DNA of 64,000 nucleotides from CAYZNE01 sp964461035 (GCA_964461035.1 CAYWRI010000001.1:1-64000), one strand, 5' to 3'; positions 8,612 through 18,265 are shown, counted from the first letter of the stretch. Made by a program: numbers and translations. Notes: a model not told the origin generated them from the sequence alone.

Positions 8612-8977
8612 TCACATATTGGAAAGTATTTTTATAGAGTTTTTACTCCAATTCTTAATAACTTGAGAACATTTTTTCTTAAGTTCTTCTTTGTTTATTG
8701 GAACATAATAAAATTTATATCCTCCTCCTTGGAGAATAAGCTTTTTCTTTTCAACAATCTTTTTCTCGTAAAGTTTGATAAGTATTTTTTGAACGGTGCT
8801 TCTATCTCGTTTAAATCGCTTAGAAATATCTCTTGCACATTGTTCACTTTTGCATTTACAAAGTTCTAAGAACATTTTGAGTTCAGGGTTAGAAAGAGAA
8901 AAAGAAAATTTAATTAGTTCTTGCAATTCGTTACTTAATTTAGAGCAACATTCACATTTAGTTTTATTCTTATTCAT
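8612..8977 (-). CDS. Winged-helix transcriptional regulator (TrmB/MarR-like)
   Basis: A small (121 aa) DNA-binding protein. Residues about 30-95 form a helix-turn-helix: 'CARDISKRFKRDRSTVQKILIKLYEKKIVEKKK', followed by a beta-wing ('GGGYKFYYVPINKEEL'). The N-terminus carries a CECC motif and 'CKCKSEQC' follows, so metal or redox sensing is possible. It starts 2 bp after the glutamate dehydrogenase stop and is the last gene of the thioredoxin-thioredoxin reductase-gdh run. It may regulate that operon (inference from position). Confidence 0.65.
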   Translation of the reverse strand: MNKNKTKCECCSKLSNELQELIKFSFSLSNPELKMFLELCKCKSEQCARDISKRFKRDRSTVQKILIKLYEKKIVEKKKLILQGGGYKFYYVPINKEELKKKCSQVIKNWSKNSIKILSNM

Positions 8978-8979
8978 TT

Positions 8980-10215
8980 TTACTGATATTTGCTCCGAAC
9001 AGCTTCCAATACCCTGTGTATTGCAACAATATATGCTGCTGTTCGCATAGCAACTTTTTCTTTTTCCATGGTGTTATAAACTATATTAAAACTTTGTTGC
9101 ATTACTTTTTTTAATTTTTTATAAACATCATCTAGTTCCCAATACTCTTGAGTTCTATTTTGAATCCATTCATAATAGCTTACTGTTACTCCACCTGCAT
9201 TTGCAAGAATATCAGGGATGAGTAAAATGTTTTTCCCTTTGAAAATTTCATCTGCTTCAGGAGTTGTAGGTCCATTGGCAAGTTCTAATATTATTTTTGC
9301 ATTGACATTATCTGCATTTTCCTCAGTTAACTGATTGCTTAATGCGGCAGGAACAAGAATATCAATATCTAATTCCAGTATTTCGTTATTAGTTATATTT
9401 TTTGTATTTGGAAAATTAATCACACTTCTGTTTTTTATTTTGTGTTCAAGAACTTTTTCAGGAGAAAATCCTTTTTCAGAATAAATTCCTCCTTGACTAT
9501 CTGAAACTGCAACTATTTTCATACCTTCATCAAATAACATTTTTGCAAGATGACTTCCTGCATTTCCAAAACCTTGAATTGCAACCTTAAGATCTTGTTT
9601 TTTTAATCCAAGTTTTTCTATTGCTTGCAATAAAACATAGAATCCCCCTTTAGCTGTTGCATCTCCACGCCCCTGACTTCCTCCAAGGTTAATTGGTTTA
9701 CCTGTAATTACTGAAGGACTATATTTTCCTGTTATTATGTTAAACTCGTCCATCATCCAGCCCATTATTTGAGGGGTTGTATAAACATCTGGTGCTGGAA
9801 CATCAATATCTGGACCTATAAACTTATGAAATGCTCTAACATATGCTCTACTCAATCTTTGTAATTCATCTTTAGATAATTTTTTTGAATTAACAATTAT
9901 TCCTCCCTTTCCTCCACCAAAAGGAATGTTTACAATGGCAGTTTTCCAAGTCATCCAACCTGCTAGAGCTTCAACTTCTTCTTTACTAACTTCTTGATGA
10001 AATCTAATTCCTCCTTTAGTTGGTCCTCGGGCATCATTATAATGGCATCTAAATGCATTGAAAGTTTTTATTTTTCCATTATCCATTTTAATAGAAAAAT
10101 TAACCTCGAGAGTTTCCTTCGGTTTACTTAATATTTCTTTTTCTTCTTTACTTATTTCTATTTTAGAAAAAGCTTTATTCAATTGCTTGTTCATATTTTC
10201 AAAGTGATTTGCCAT
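8980..10215 (-). CDS. gdhA: Glutamate dehydrogenase, NAD(P)-dependent
   Basis: A 411-aa Glu/Leu/Phe/Val dehydrogenase that interconverts glutamate and 2-oxoglutarate plus ammonia. The N-terminal substrate domain has 'GGIRFHQEVSKEEVEALAGWMTWKTAIVNIPFGGGKGGI' with the catalytic Lys region, then 'GPDIDVPAPDVYT' and 'GGSQGRGDATAKG'. The Rossmann fold is at 'VAIQGFGNAGSHLAKML'. The length equals typical archaeal hexameric GDH. A good ribosome binding site (AGGGGT) precedes the ATG. It lies 33 bp downstream of the thioredoxin reductase gene on the same strand, linking NAD(P)H-dependent nitrogen metabolism with thiol redox genes. Confidence 0.95.
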   Translation of the reverse strand: MANHFENMNKQLNKAFSKIEISKEEKEILSKPKETLEVNFSIKMDNGKIKTFNAFRCHYNDARGPTKGGIRFHQEVSKEEVEALAGWMTWKTAIVNIPFGGGKGGIIVNSKKLSKDELQRLSRAYVRAFHKFIGPDIDVPAPDVYTTPQIMGWMMDEFNIITGKYSPSVITGKPINLGGSQGRGDATAKGGFYVLLQAIEKLGLKKQDLKVAIQGFGNAGSHLAKMLFDEGMKIVAVSDSQGGIYSEKGFSPEKVLEHKIKNRSVINFPNTKNITNNEILELDIDILVPAALSNQLTEENADNVNAKIILELANGPTTPEADEIFKGKNILLIPDILANAGGVTVSYYEWIQNRTQEYWELDDVYKKLKKVMQQSFNIVYNTMEKEKVAMRTAAYIVAIHRVLEAVRSKYQ

Positions 10216-10248
10216 TTTAATTACCCCTAGTTTTAGTTTGTAATTCTA

Positions 10249-11265
10249 TTACAAAGTCTTTTGTCTACATTCTCTAATATATTTAAACGCACTTTCAGAC
10301 GCAATAGCGCCTTCTGCTTCAGCCACGATAACTTGTTTTGTTTTATTTGATTCAGTAGTTATATCTCCTGCAGCAAAAATACCTTTAATATTTGTTTCTT
10401 GTTGCGAATTAACTTTAATAAAACTCTGCTCATCAACATTCACACCTAATTCTTTAGCTAAAGAAACTGCAGGAATGGTTCCAACATCAATAAATATTCC
10501 ATCAAGAATTATTTCTTTTTTATCAGGATTATCCGTAATTATTTTTTCTACATTACTATTACCAACAACTTCAACAATATTTGTCTTCATAACAAATTCT
10601 ACTTTAGGATTATTTTTTACTTCGTCAACCAATCCTGGTTTTGCTCTGAATTCATCTCTACGATGAATAATGTAAACCTTTTTTGCATGTTGTAATAATA
10701 TTAAAGCAGAAGCAAAAGCAGAATCACCACCACCAATAACTGCAACAATTTTATCTTTGTAAAAAGCACCATCACAAGTTGCACAATAACTAACTCCTCT
10801 AGCAGTAAACTTATCTTCTCCTGTAACATTAAGTTTTCTTCTCTTTGTTCCAAGTGCAAGAATAACCCCATGACTATAGTATATAGAAAACATTGTAGTT
10901 ATTTTGAAAAGATATTCTTCAACTTGTTCTACCCTTTCAACTTTATCGAGAATGACTTCAACACCCAAGTCCCTAGCATGAGCATCTATTTTTTCCATTA
11001 ATTTTCTACCTTTAATTTTTCTAAATCCAGGATAGTTCTCGACATCGTAATCTATATTCATTTGTCCGCCTTGTTCTTCTCCAACGATTAGAGTTTTCAA
11101 ATTATATCTTGCAGAATAAATTCCTGAAGTATATCCTGCAGGTCCAGAACCAACAATAAAAACATCATATGGTTCTTTAATTTCTTTTTTTTCATAGCTA
11201 TCTGTATTAATTTTCTCAGATTCTTCTTGAGCAGATGTTTTTTGAGCAAGTTTTATTTCTACCAT
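10249..11265 (-). CDS. trxB: Thioredoxin reductase
   Basis: A 338-aa low-molecular-weight thioredoxin reductase (FAD, NAD(P)H). FAD-binding GSGPAGYTSGIYSAR is at about residue 38, the redox-active pair is CATC in 'GVSYCATCDGAFYKDK', the NAD(P)H-binding glycine motif is 'VAVIGGGDSAFASALIL', and 'GIFAAGDITTE' lies near the C-terminus. A 30-residue charged N-terminal extension precedes the FAD motif and is longer than usual. The gene follows the thioredoxin gene by 12 bp, so the pair forms a complete thioredoxin system and heads an operon with gdhA. Confidence 0.95.
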   Translation of the reverse strand: MVEIKLAQKTSAQEESEKINTDSYEKKEIKEPYDVFIVGSGPAGYTSGIYSARYNLKTLIVGEEQGGQMNIDYDVENYPGFRKIKGRKLMEKIDAHARDLGVEVILDKVERVEQVEEYLFKITTMFSIYYSHGVILALGTKRRKLNVTGEDKFTARGVSYCATCDGAFYKDKIVAVIGGGDSAFASALILLQHAKKVYIIHRRDEFRAKPGLVDEVKNNPKVEFVMKTNIVEVVGNSNVEKIITDNPDKKEIILDGIFIDVGTIPAVSLAKELGVNVDEQSFIKVNSQQETNIKGIFAAGDITTESNKTKQVIVAEAEGAIASESAFKYIRECRQKTL

Positions 11266-11277
11266 TTTCGGTCCTGA

Positions 11278-11607
11278 TTACTCTTTTATTTTACTTAGCA
11301 TCGCTTCAATCTTTTGTTTTAACATTGGCTTGGGTGCAAAACCTGAGAATCTATCTATTTCTTGTTCTCCTTTCATTAAACTTACTGTTGGTATTCCTTG
11401 AATCTGAAATTGTCTTGCTAATGCTTCATTTTCTTGAGTATCAATTTTAACAAATTTAATATTAGTCATCTCTTTACTTAACTCTTCAAAAACAGGTCCC
11501 ATCATTCTACAAGGTCCGCACCAAGGCGCCCAAAAATCTATTAAGACAGGGGTATCTGATTTTATTACTTCTTGTTCAAAGTTTTCATTTGTAATGTGTA
11601 TTATCAT
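11278..11607 (-). CDS. trxA: Thioredoxin
   Basis: A 109-aa thioredoxin with the canonical active site WAPWCGPCRMM and the cis-Pro region 'IQGIPTVSLM'. It reduces protein disulfides and is recycled by the reductase 12 bp downstream. I choose the ATG at 11607 because an AAGGTGA ribosome binding site lies 5 nt upstream; the in-frame GTG at 11616 falls within that site. The same AAGGTGATAAATATG-type leader occurs before several other genes in this window. It is the first gene of the trxA-trxB-gdhA-regulator run. Confidence 0.95.
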   Translation of the reverse strand: MIIHITNENFEQEVIKSDTPVLIDFWAPWCGPCRMMGPVFEELSKEMTNIKFVKIDTQENEALARQFQIQGIPTVSLMKGEQEIDRFSGFAPKPMLKQKIEAMLSKIKE

Positions 11608-11712
11608 ATTTATCACCTTATTTATTTTATAACACGTATCGGTTGTGCATTAGAAATGCACACTTGTTTATATACTTTTCGGTGTTTTAGGTCATAAATA
11701 ATAAAGAAATAA

Positions 11713-13323
11713 TTATTTTTGAGTAGGACTATTGACTTTTCCCATAAATAGAATATTGCCAGTTTTTGTTTCTTGTAGTAAGAATATAAAAGGATGGTCT
11801 GCTCTAAATTCTATGTACTGGGGCATTGCACTCATTGCAATCATACTAATTACTGTTGCCGCAGCTGCTTCTGTTCCTTCTTCATAAACATCTATGTAAG
11901 CTTTATGTAAGACTTTATCTATGTAAAGATCATTTGTTCCATCCATTCCAGAGAAATTTGCACCTGGCCAAGCAAATGGTAAATTCATTCCCATACTTTT
12001 TAGGTAATCTGATAATGAATACGTTGTTTCAAAAGTATATTTTGGCATGTAAATATAAACTGTTTCAGCTTTGAGTTTGTTTCTCCATTCTTGAAGCTTT
12101 TCTTCAGTTAGTATTGATTCTAATTCAGGTATATCACTTTCTTGAGGTTCAAGTCCTTTCATTTCAAATATTTGTTGAGTCATAGGATCTATTTCTGTTC
12201 TTGGAAGAAGAACTAACATGGATATTTTATCTCCTTTGTAAGGCATTTCAAGTATTTGAACTCCATCAGCTTCTGCATAATTAAACTTTAATTCTTTATC
12301 TGTAAGTTTCATTGTTGGAACTTTTATTTTTGAACCTGATTCAAGTGTAAACTCTTCTTGTTTTGTATCTTTTTTATCAAATTGGTGTTCCCATTTACCT
12401 TTGAAATATATTGCATTTGTTAGAACTGCACTACTTTCACTATTAAACATATCTGGTGAAACAATATTTTTAATTTTGTTGCCTGTGTGTTTAGAAACCC
12501 ACTTGTTTATATCAGAACTTGCACCTCTAGGATTATTAACAAAATCAAGATTCTGAATTTCACCGAGATAATACTTTTTAATAGTATCTTTATAATCTTG
12601 TAAAAAGGGATAATCTTCTTGTAGCCATATCGCATTGGCCATATTAAGTTTATATTTACCACTTGCTTTATTTAATGTATTTAACATCAGGGCATAAGCT
12701 GCTCTTCTCGCATCATTATCTTGAGGAAAATAAAAGACATTTTGAATTTCATTGGCTGTTTCTCCTCTTGCACCTTCATATGCCATTGCTACAGCAGTAG
12801 ATATGCTCCATGGAGAAAAAAATATATTTTCATTAGTTTCGTTATTTATCTGAGAATAAAGATCAATAGCAAAGTTATTATTTGCAGTAACAACATCTGT
12901 AATGCCCTGAATTGATGCACCACTATCATCTGCAGTTGGAATAAAAGCATCGCCTATTCCAAAATTAGAAAAACCATAAAGTACAAATATGATCGCTGCA
13001 ATGAAAACTAAAATAATTGATTTTTTTGCATTCCATTTTATTAGAGATACATCCCTTTTAATAATTGTAATGAGTTTTGTTATACCACAAGAAATAATAT
13101 ATAGCCAAATAACTTCTATTATTAAACCAGTTACCATAATTAAGAATGAGCTTATCATAAATGAGAAAAACAATGGAAATCCCAACATCATTGCTATTGG
13201 AACAAACGTGTTTTGAAGACCTACTGAAGTTAGTCTAAAAATCATAAAGCTTGTAAGAAAGAATAATAAAATTGTTAAAACTATTTTTTTCCAATTCAGT
13301 TTGAAAAATTCTTTTACCATCAT
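11713..13323 (-). CDS. Membrane-anchored serpin (serine protease inhibitor)
   Basis: A 536-aa protein. Residues about 10-125 hold three or four hydrophobic helices, followed by a complete inhibitory-type serpin domain (about 149-533). Serpin marks are 'NIFFSPWSISTAVAMAYEGARGETANEI', 'LTNAIYFKGKWEHQFD', the hinge 'EEGTEAAAAT' and the C-terminal 'ADHPFIFLLQETKTGNILFMGKVNSP'. The small-residue hinge (GTEAAAA) marks an inhibitory serpin. Aligning the hinge to antitrypsin puts P1-P1' at Met497-Ser498, the antitrypsin pair. Expected targets are chymotrypsin/elastase/subtilisin-like proteases; two subtilases are encoded nearby. A serpin with an N-terminal multi-helix membrane region is unusual. Which side of the membrane the serpin faces depends on the helix count, which I cannot fix. 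Confidence 0.9.
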   Translation of the reverse strand: MMVKEFFKLNWKKIVLTILLFFLTSFMIFRLTSVGLQNTFVPIAMMLGFPLFFSFMISSFLIMVTGLIIEVIWLYIISCGITKLITIIKRDVSLIKWNAKKSIILVFIAAIIFVLYGFSNFGIGDAFIPTADDSGASIQGITDVVTANNNFAIDLYSQINNETNENIFFSPWSISTAVAMAYEGARGETANEIQNVFYFPQDNDARRAAYALMLNTLNKASGKYKLNMANAIWLQEDYPFLQDYKDTIKKYYLGEIQNLDFVNNPRGASSDINKWVSKHTGNKIKNIVSPDMFNSESSAVLTNAIYFKGKWEHQFDKKDTKQEEFTLESGSKIKVPTMKLTDKELKFNYAEADGVQILEMPYKGDKISMLVLLPRTEIDPMTQQIFEMKGLEPQESDIPELESILTEEKLQEWRNKLKAETVYIYMPKYTFETTYSLSDYLKSMGMNLPFAWPGANFSGMDGTNDLYIDKVLHKAYIDVYEEGTEAAAATVISMIAMSAMPQYIEFRADHPFIFLLQETKTGNILFMGKVNSPTQK

Positions 13324-13402
13324 TGATTGCTAAATTTAAATTATATATAAACTTTTTCTTAACTTCAATTTGAGTTGAATTAATTAAGTTAAAACTAGTA
13401 TT

Positions 13403-13780
13403 TCACAAAATCTTAAAGAATAATTTTACAATTGGTGCTAATTCATAGTTATTCATTTCTGTTTTAGAAATCCAAATTGAATCGGTATGGTCTTTACTTA
13501 ATTGAACTCTTCCTTCAAAAGTTTCCACTTTGAAAACTTGAAAATGTATTGGTATGTCCTGTTCAGTAATTTGGTATTCTCCAAGTTTTTTAGTAGAATT
13601 AATTTTCAACGATGTTTCTTCTTCTGTTTCTCTAACCAAAGCACTTGTAGAATCTTCTTCAGGTTCTATTTTACCACCGGGTAAATCCCACAAATTTGGA
13701 AAAAATTTTGAATCCAAAGATCTTTTTATAAGAAGAATTTTTCCATTTTTTTCAAGAATTGCTTTGACAACTTCTATCAT
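13403..13780 (-). CDS. Nudix hydrolase (MutT-like)
   Basis: A 125-aa Nudix protein that hydrolyses a nucleoside diphosphate linked to another moiety. The Nudix box is 'GGKIEPEEDSTSALVRETEEE', with all the metal-binding Glu residues; the canonical Gly after REUXEEX is a Ser here. The fold opens with 'VVKAILEKNGKILLIKRS'. It ends in 'APIVKLFFKIL'. It lies downstream of no obvious partner; the serpin gene next to it is on the same strand, 79 bp further on. The substrate cannot be predicted. Confidence 0.88.
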   Translation of the reverse strand: MIEVVKAILEKNGKILLIKRSLDSKFFPNLWDLPGGKIEPEEDSTSALVRETEEETSLKINSTKKLGEYQITEQDIPIHFQVFKVETFEGRVQLSKDHTDSIWISKTEMNNYELAPIVKLFFKIL

Positions 13781-13915
13781 GTTAAGATAGAGCTATTTAA
13801 ACTTTAAAAATCTTTTCTATGTCTTTTTAGTATATATTAATTTTGACATGTTCAGAATGGAATTTTTTTCTATACTGTGGAGGGTTGTTGACCACTATGT
13901 GACCAAATTTTAATC

Positions 13916-13958
13916 GTGAAATACGATAATTTTGTGCTTAACCCAAAATGTATTTCAC
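13916..13958. repeat. Imperfect inverted repeat (15-bp stem with a 4-nt bulge)
   Basis: GTGAAATAC (13916-13924) pairs with GTATTTCAC (13950-13958), and ATTTTG (13929-13934) pairs with CAAAAT (13944-13949). A GATA bulge sits on the left arm and the loop has 9 nt. The stem is long for this AT-rich background. It could be a structured RNA, an operator or a terminator; no U-tract follows directly. Confidence 0.6.
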
Positions 13959-14108
13959 TTAGTTTACTCCAAGGCAGTATTTTTTATTTATGTTATTGAA
14001 TTCTCAGAAGACATTACAAAAGATACTAATAAAAAATAGTCTTTTCTCGAATCGCTATTGTAAATTACTAGTCCAATTTTCCTTTTATCAAATAAGTATT
14101 ATGAGAAT

Positions 14109-14120
14109 GTTTATATACTA
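14109..14120 (+). promoter_or_regulatory. TATA box for the subtilase gene
   Basis: GTTTATATACTA lies 24-35 nt upstream of the ATG at 14144. With archaeal TATA boxes centred near -26, transcription would start at or a few bases before the ATG, so the mRNA is probably leaderless or nearly so. Confidence 0.55.
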
Positions 14121-14143
14121 CTAATTCTAAGATATATAATAAA

Positions 14144-17100
14144 ATGGTAAATACAAAAATTAGTGTGGTAATACTTTTGTTGGTTATAATTGTGATTTCT
14201 TCTGGATGTGACGACCAAAATATGAGCGGTGATGCTTTTAAAGGAAATATTCCGACACCTTCGGTTAAGAATATTGAAAATAGTATAAACAAAGATTTTC
14301 CAGATATTAACCAAGCAGAGTTGCTTAGTTCTGAACCAGAATATGCTGGTTACATTCTTAAACTTCCGTCAGATTCTATGATTAAAAAGGAAATAATGTT
14401 AGATAAACAAGTTAGTCAAAGAGCGATGACAATAAAAAAGAAAGGAATAGAATTAAAAGAACAGAAAGAAAAACTTATTCAGGAGCATTCTTTAACCAAA
14501 TCTTTATTAAATAATCTGGGCATAGATAATAGTAAAATAGAATACGAATATAATGATGTGTTTAATGGTATGAGTTTAGATATCAGTAATGAAAAAGCAG
14601 AAGAATTAAAAGAAATGCTTATATTTTCTAATTTAGAGAAAAATTATATTGTTAAAGCAAATTTAGATGTTTCTGTTCCACTAATTAATGCAGATGATGT
14701 TTGGTTACAACAAGATAATCAAGGAAATTATATCACTGGAGAAGGAATTAAAGTTGCTATTATTGATACAGGAATTGATTATACTCATCCTGATTTAGGT
14801 GGGTGTTTTGGAGAAGGTTGCAAGGTTGTAGGTGGGTATGATTTTATTAATGATGATAACGATCCTATGGATGATCATATGCACGGAACTCATTGTGCAG
14901 GGATTGTTGCAGGCAATGGAGTTCTAAATGGTGTTGCGCCTGGCGCTGAATTATATGCTTATAAAGTGCTGGATTCAGCGGGTTCAGGAGCATTGTCTGG
15001 TATTGTTGCGGCTTTAGAAAGAGTTGTGGACCCAAATCAAGATGGAGACTTTTCAGATAAAATGGATGTTCTTAGTATGAGTTTTGGCATGTCCATTTCT
15101 TCACCTGAAGATTATTTATCAACCGTTTGCGATGACTTAATGGACTTAGGAATAGTTACAGTCATTGCTGCAGGTAATTCAGGAGCACAGGGATATTATA
15201 CTATAGGAAGTCCGGGAACTTCTAGGAAAGCAATTACTATAGGTGCATCATATGAACAGGAATATGAATCGTTTAGTTTAGATTGTAATCCTGGAGAAAT
15301 GACTCATTGTGGAGAATGCTCTGCTTCAGGAACAATTATTTGTGATTATTTTGGTGATGCTCCAACAAATATTGATCAAATCGCATATTATAGTTCTAAA
15401 GGACCCACATTTCTAAAAAATGAGTTAGGATATGCGTTTTATTATAAACCAGACGTGGTGGCTCCTGGATCCCTAATTTGTTCAGCCAGATATGATTCTG
15501 TTTTCCCTGAAGGCCAAAGTCCATATTATTGTCCTTGTATTGATGATCAACATTTGCAACTCATGGGGACAAGTATGGCGACACCTCATGTTGCAGGTAT
15601 GGCTGCACTTATTAAACAAAAACATCCTAATTGGTCTGCTGAAGAAATAAAAGTTGCAATCAAGAATTCTGCAATAGATATGGGATTAGAAAAGGTTACT
15701 CAAGGAACAGGAAGAGTTGACGCATTACCTCCCGTTCTATTGGAAAATCCTCCTTGTATAGCAGAACTGTTTGATATTGAAATAACAGAAGATAATCAAA
15801 TAAATTTTATAGGGAATGCTAAAGGAGAAAATTTTGATAATTATTACATTTACAAAAAATTAAATAATGAATGGAACTTATTAGGTACATTTAATGAAGA
15901 AAAAAATATGGAAATTCTTTTTACTTGTCCTGAGGAATTATTGGAATATGGGTATAATTACTTTAGTATTGTTGTAGTAAGTAATACAGGAGAAATTACT
16001 GAAGATTATTTAACATTAAATATTGAATCAAAATTATTTGTAGAATTTTCAATTTCTGAAATAGAATCTCTAAGTAATAATAATGGAATTTTAGAGCCTG
16101 GAGAAACATTTAATTTAAACATTCAACTTACAAATGAAAGATTGGGATTAGAAAATATATATTTAAACTTAGAAACAGATTATGAAGGGACCATTATAGA
16201 AAATGAAGAACTTATCAATAATGGTGTATTCATTGAGGAATTAAATAATGTTTTTGAAACAAATTACCAAATTACAGTTGATGAAAATTTTGAAGGTAAT
16301 AATTTAGAAATTATTTGGCAAGTAATTGAAAATAATGATTTTTTAGATGGAGGAATAATTAATGTGCTGTTTAATGAAAAACCACTATTTGAAGAAATTA
16401 GACAAGAATTTGAATCAATGAGTCCTAATGGTATAGGTGTTTTTGATTTTAATAATGATAATCAAGAAGACATTTTATCAATATATGGTTGTAGTCTATA
16501 TTCTGAATTTAAAGGAATCGTGTCATATCAAAGAGAAAATAGTGAGTTTGAAATAAATTCGCAATCTTCTTTTGCAGATTTAATTTGGCCACAAGGTATT
16601 TCTTTTGCAGATATCAATAATGATGGTTACTTAGATTTCTCAATTGCAGATGCTTATTTAGGACCCAAAATATATATTAATAACCAAGGAGAATCATTTG
16701 ATAATTTTGACTTGGAATTAAATAATTATTTGCCTTTAACAACATATACAATTTGGACAGATTATAATAATGATGGTTTTGTTGATTTAGTTGTAGGATC
16801 CAGTATAGTAACATATCTTTTTGAGAATTTAAATGGGGAAGAATTTGTAGATGTGACTGATGAAATAGGATTAAATGAAGTAATAACTGGGCCTTTTATT
16901 GGAGAGTGGTCTGATATTGATAATAATGGTGCAGAAGATACTTTTATTTATAATGCTATGATTCTCAATACGGGAAATAATTTATTTGATGTTCTTAATT
17001 ACCCTGATTTAGGTGTATTGTCATCAATATGTTTTAATGATCTGGATCAAGATGGAGATTTTGATATTTTAGGACAGGGTAAGCACATATTAAAAAATAA

Positions 17101-18265
17101 TATAATTGATGGAAATGAATCTGGACCATTAACTTTTGAGGATATCACAGAAAATTCATTTTTAGATGAGCCACATGATATATTGTGGGCTCAAATAGCT
17201 TGGTTAGATATAAATAATGATGGTTTTGAAGATTTTATTATGACTGGATCTTTTGCAGGACATTTATATCCTGAAGGTAAACCCTCTGCATTAAGAATTT
17301 ATGTTAATAATCAAGAAGGAGTATTTGAGGATAAAAGTGACTTTGCAGGCAATTTTATTTATGGTCAAGCCGGTTCCGGAATTGCATCTTTTGACTATGA
17401 TGGTGATGGATTAATTGATATTCTTTGGTCTAATGTGGATAGTGTAAATAATATGAGATTATTGAGGAACTTAAATCAAGATAATAATAATTACATTAAA
17501 TTTAAACTAGAGGGAACTATTAGTAATAGGGCAGCAATTGGTGCTAAACTATATATACACACACCTGATGGTAGAATGCAATTAAAAAGAATTTATTCAG
17601 GTAATGGTAACTCTCAATCTTCTTTAATGGTTCATTTTGGAGTCGGAACGAATGAAATAATTGATAATGTAGAAATTCATTGGCCATCAGGAGTTATACA
17701 AACATTAACAGATGTAGCTGTTAATCAAATGGTAATGGTTACTGAAGAAGCAGAACTTTGCTCAGAAGGTACACCTTATAATCAATGTTCAACAAGTCAA
17801 CCAGTTTATTGTGATGAAGGCGAATTAATTAACGATTGTAGACGATGTGATTGTCCTTCAAATCAAATTTGCAATATAGATGGAAGTTGTAGTGATTTGG
17901 ATATATTACTTGGTGATGTTGATAGTGATGGAATTATAGTGATATGTGACGCAGCATTAGTTTTACAATATGTCGTGAGAGGAACAACAGACATAGGCGA
18001 TTTAAATGGAGAACAATTGGTTGCTGCGGATGTGGATTGTAATGGTCAAGTTCAAGCATATGATGCTGCTTTGATTTATCATTATGTTGTCAACTTGATT
18101 GATGAATTTCCCTGCACTAGTGGACGATTTGCTGAAACAGTTGAAGAATTAATTGCGTGTGTTGAACAAATAGAAGTAACAAGAGATACTGAAAGAATTA
18201 AAGACTCATTATCAAAATGCTATGAAGAAGAATCCAACACGCCAAAGTTAACTTTAAAGAAGTAA
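14144..18265 (+). CDS. Lipoprotein subtilase (S8 peptidase) with VCBS/FG-GAP repeats, ASPIC/UnbV-like domain and dockerin
   Basis: A 1373-aa secreted protease. A lipobox follows the signal helix ('VISSGC', Cys at about residue 22), so it is probably membrane-tethered outside the cell. A propeptide (about 60-185) precedes the S8 domain with the triad in 'VAIIDTGIDYTHPDL' (Asp), 'HMHGTHCAGIVAG' (His) and 'MGTSMATPHVAG' (Ser), plus oxyanion 'AAGNSG'. Calcium-loop VCBS/FG-GAP repeats follow ('DINNDGYLDF', 'DYNNDGFVDL', 'DLDQDGDFDI', 'DYDGDGLIDI'), then an ASPIC/UnbV-like stretch ('IHWPSGVIQTL'), a Cys-rich segment and a type I dockerin ('GDVDSDG..., ADVDCNG...YDAALIYHYV'). A 55-residue Cys-containing tail ends the protein. 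The architecture is shared with the protein at 41819. Confidence 0.93.
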   Translation: MVNTKISVVILLLVIIVISSGCDDQNMSGDAFKGNIPTPSVKNIENSINKDFPDINQAELLSSEPEYAGYILKLPSDSMIKKEIMLDKQVSQRAMTIKKKGIELKEQKEKLIQEHSLTKSLLNNLGIDNSKIEYEYNDVFNGMSLDISNEKAEELKEMLIFSNLEKNYIVKANLDVSVPLINADDVWLQQDNQGNYITGEGIKVAIIDTGIDYTHPDLGGCFGEGCKVVGGYDFINDDNDPMDDHMHGTHCAGIVAGNGVLNGVAPGAELYAYKVLDSAGSGALSGIVAALERVVDPNQDGDFSDKMDVLSMSFGMSISSPEDYLSTVCDDLMDLGIVTVIAAGNSGAQGYYTIGSPGTSRKAITIGASYEQEYESFSLDCNPGEMTHCGECSASGTIICDYFGDAPTNIDQIAYYSSKGPTFLKNELGYAFYYKPDVVAPGSLICSARYDSVFPEGQSPYYCPCIDDQHLQLMGTSMATPHVAGMAALIKQKHPNWSAEEIKVAIKNSAIDMGLEKVTQGTGRVDALPPVLLENPPCIAELFDIEITEDNQINFIGNAKGENFDNYYIYKKLNNEWNLLGTFNEEKNMEILFTCPEELLEYGYNYFSIVVVSNTGEITEDYLTLNIESKLFVEFSISEIESLSNNNGILEPGETFNLNIQLTNERLGLENIYLNLETDYEGTIIENEELINNGVFIEELNNVFETNYQITVDENFEGNNLEIIWQVIENNDFLDGGIINVLFNEKPLFEEIRQEFESMSPNGIGVFDFNNDNQEDILSIYGCSLYSEFKGIVSYQRENSEFEINSQSSFADLIWPQGISFADINNDGYLDFSIADAYLGPKIYINNQGESFDNFDLELNNYLPLTTYTIWTDYNNDGFVDLVVGSSIVTYLFENLNGEEFVDVTDEIGLNEVITGPFIGEWSDIDNNGAEDTFIYNAMILNTGNNLFDVLNYPDLGVLSSICFNDLDQDGDFDILGQGKHILKNNIIDGNESGPLTFEDITENSFLDEPHDILWAQIAWLDINNDGFEDFIMTGSFAGHLYPEGKPSALRIYVNNQEGVFEDKSDFAGNFIYGQAGSGIASFDYDGDGLIDILWSNVDSVNNMRLLRNLNQDNNNYIKFKLEGTISNRAAIGAKLYIHTPDGRMQLKRIYSGNGNSQSSLMVHFGVGTNEIIDNVEIHWPSGVIQTLTDVAVNQMVMVTEEAELCSEGTPYNQCSTSQPVYCDEGELINDCRRCDCPSNQICNIDGSCSDLDILLGDVDSDGIIVICDAALVLQYVVRGTTDIGDLNGEQLVAADVDCNGQVQAYDAALIYHYVVNLIDEFPCTSGRFAETVEELIACVEQIEVTRDTERIKDSLSKCYEEESNTPKLTLKK

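Larger units (their letters stand above)
13781..14143. other. Intergenic region with a strong hairpin and a promoter
   Basis: There is no credible coding ORF. The region contains a 15-bp stem-loop at 13916-13958 (listed separately) and, near its right end, a TATA box before the subtilase gene. Short GACCA/TGACCA words occur at 13890-13905. Confidence 0.5.
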
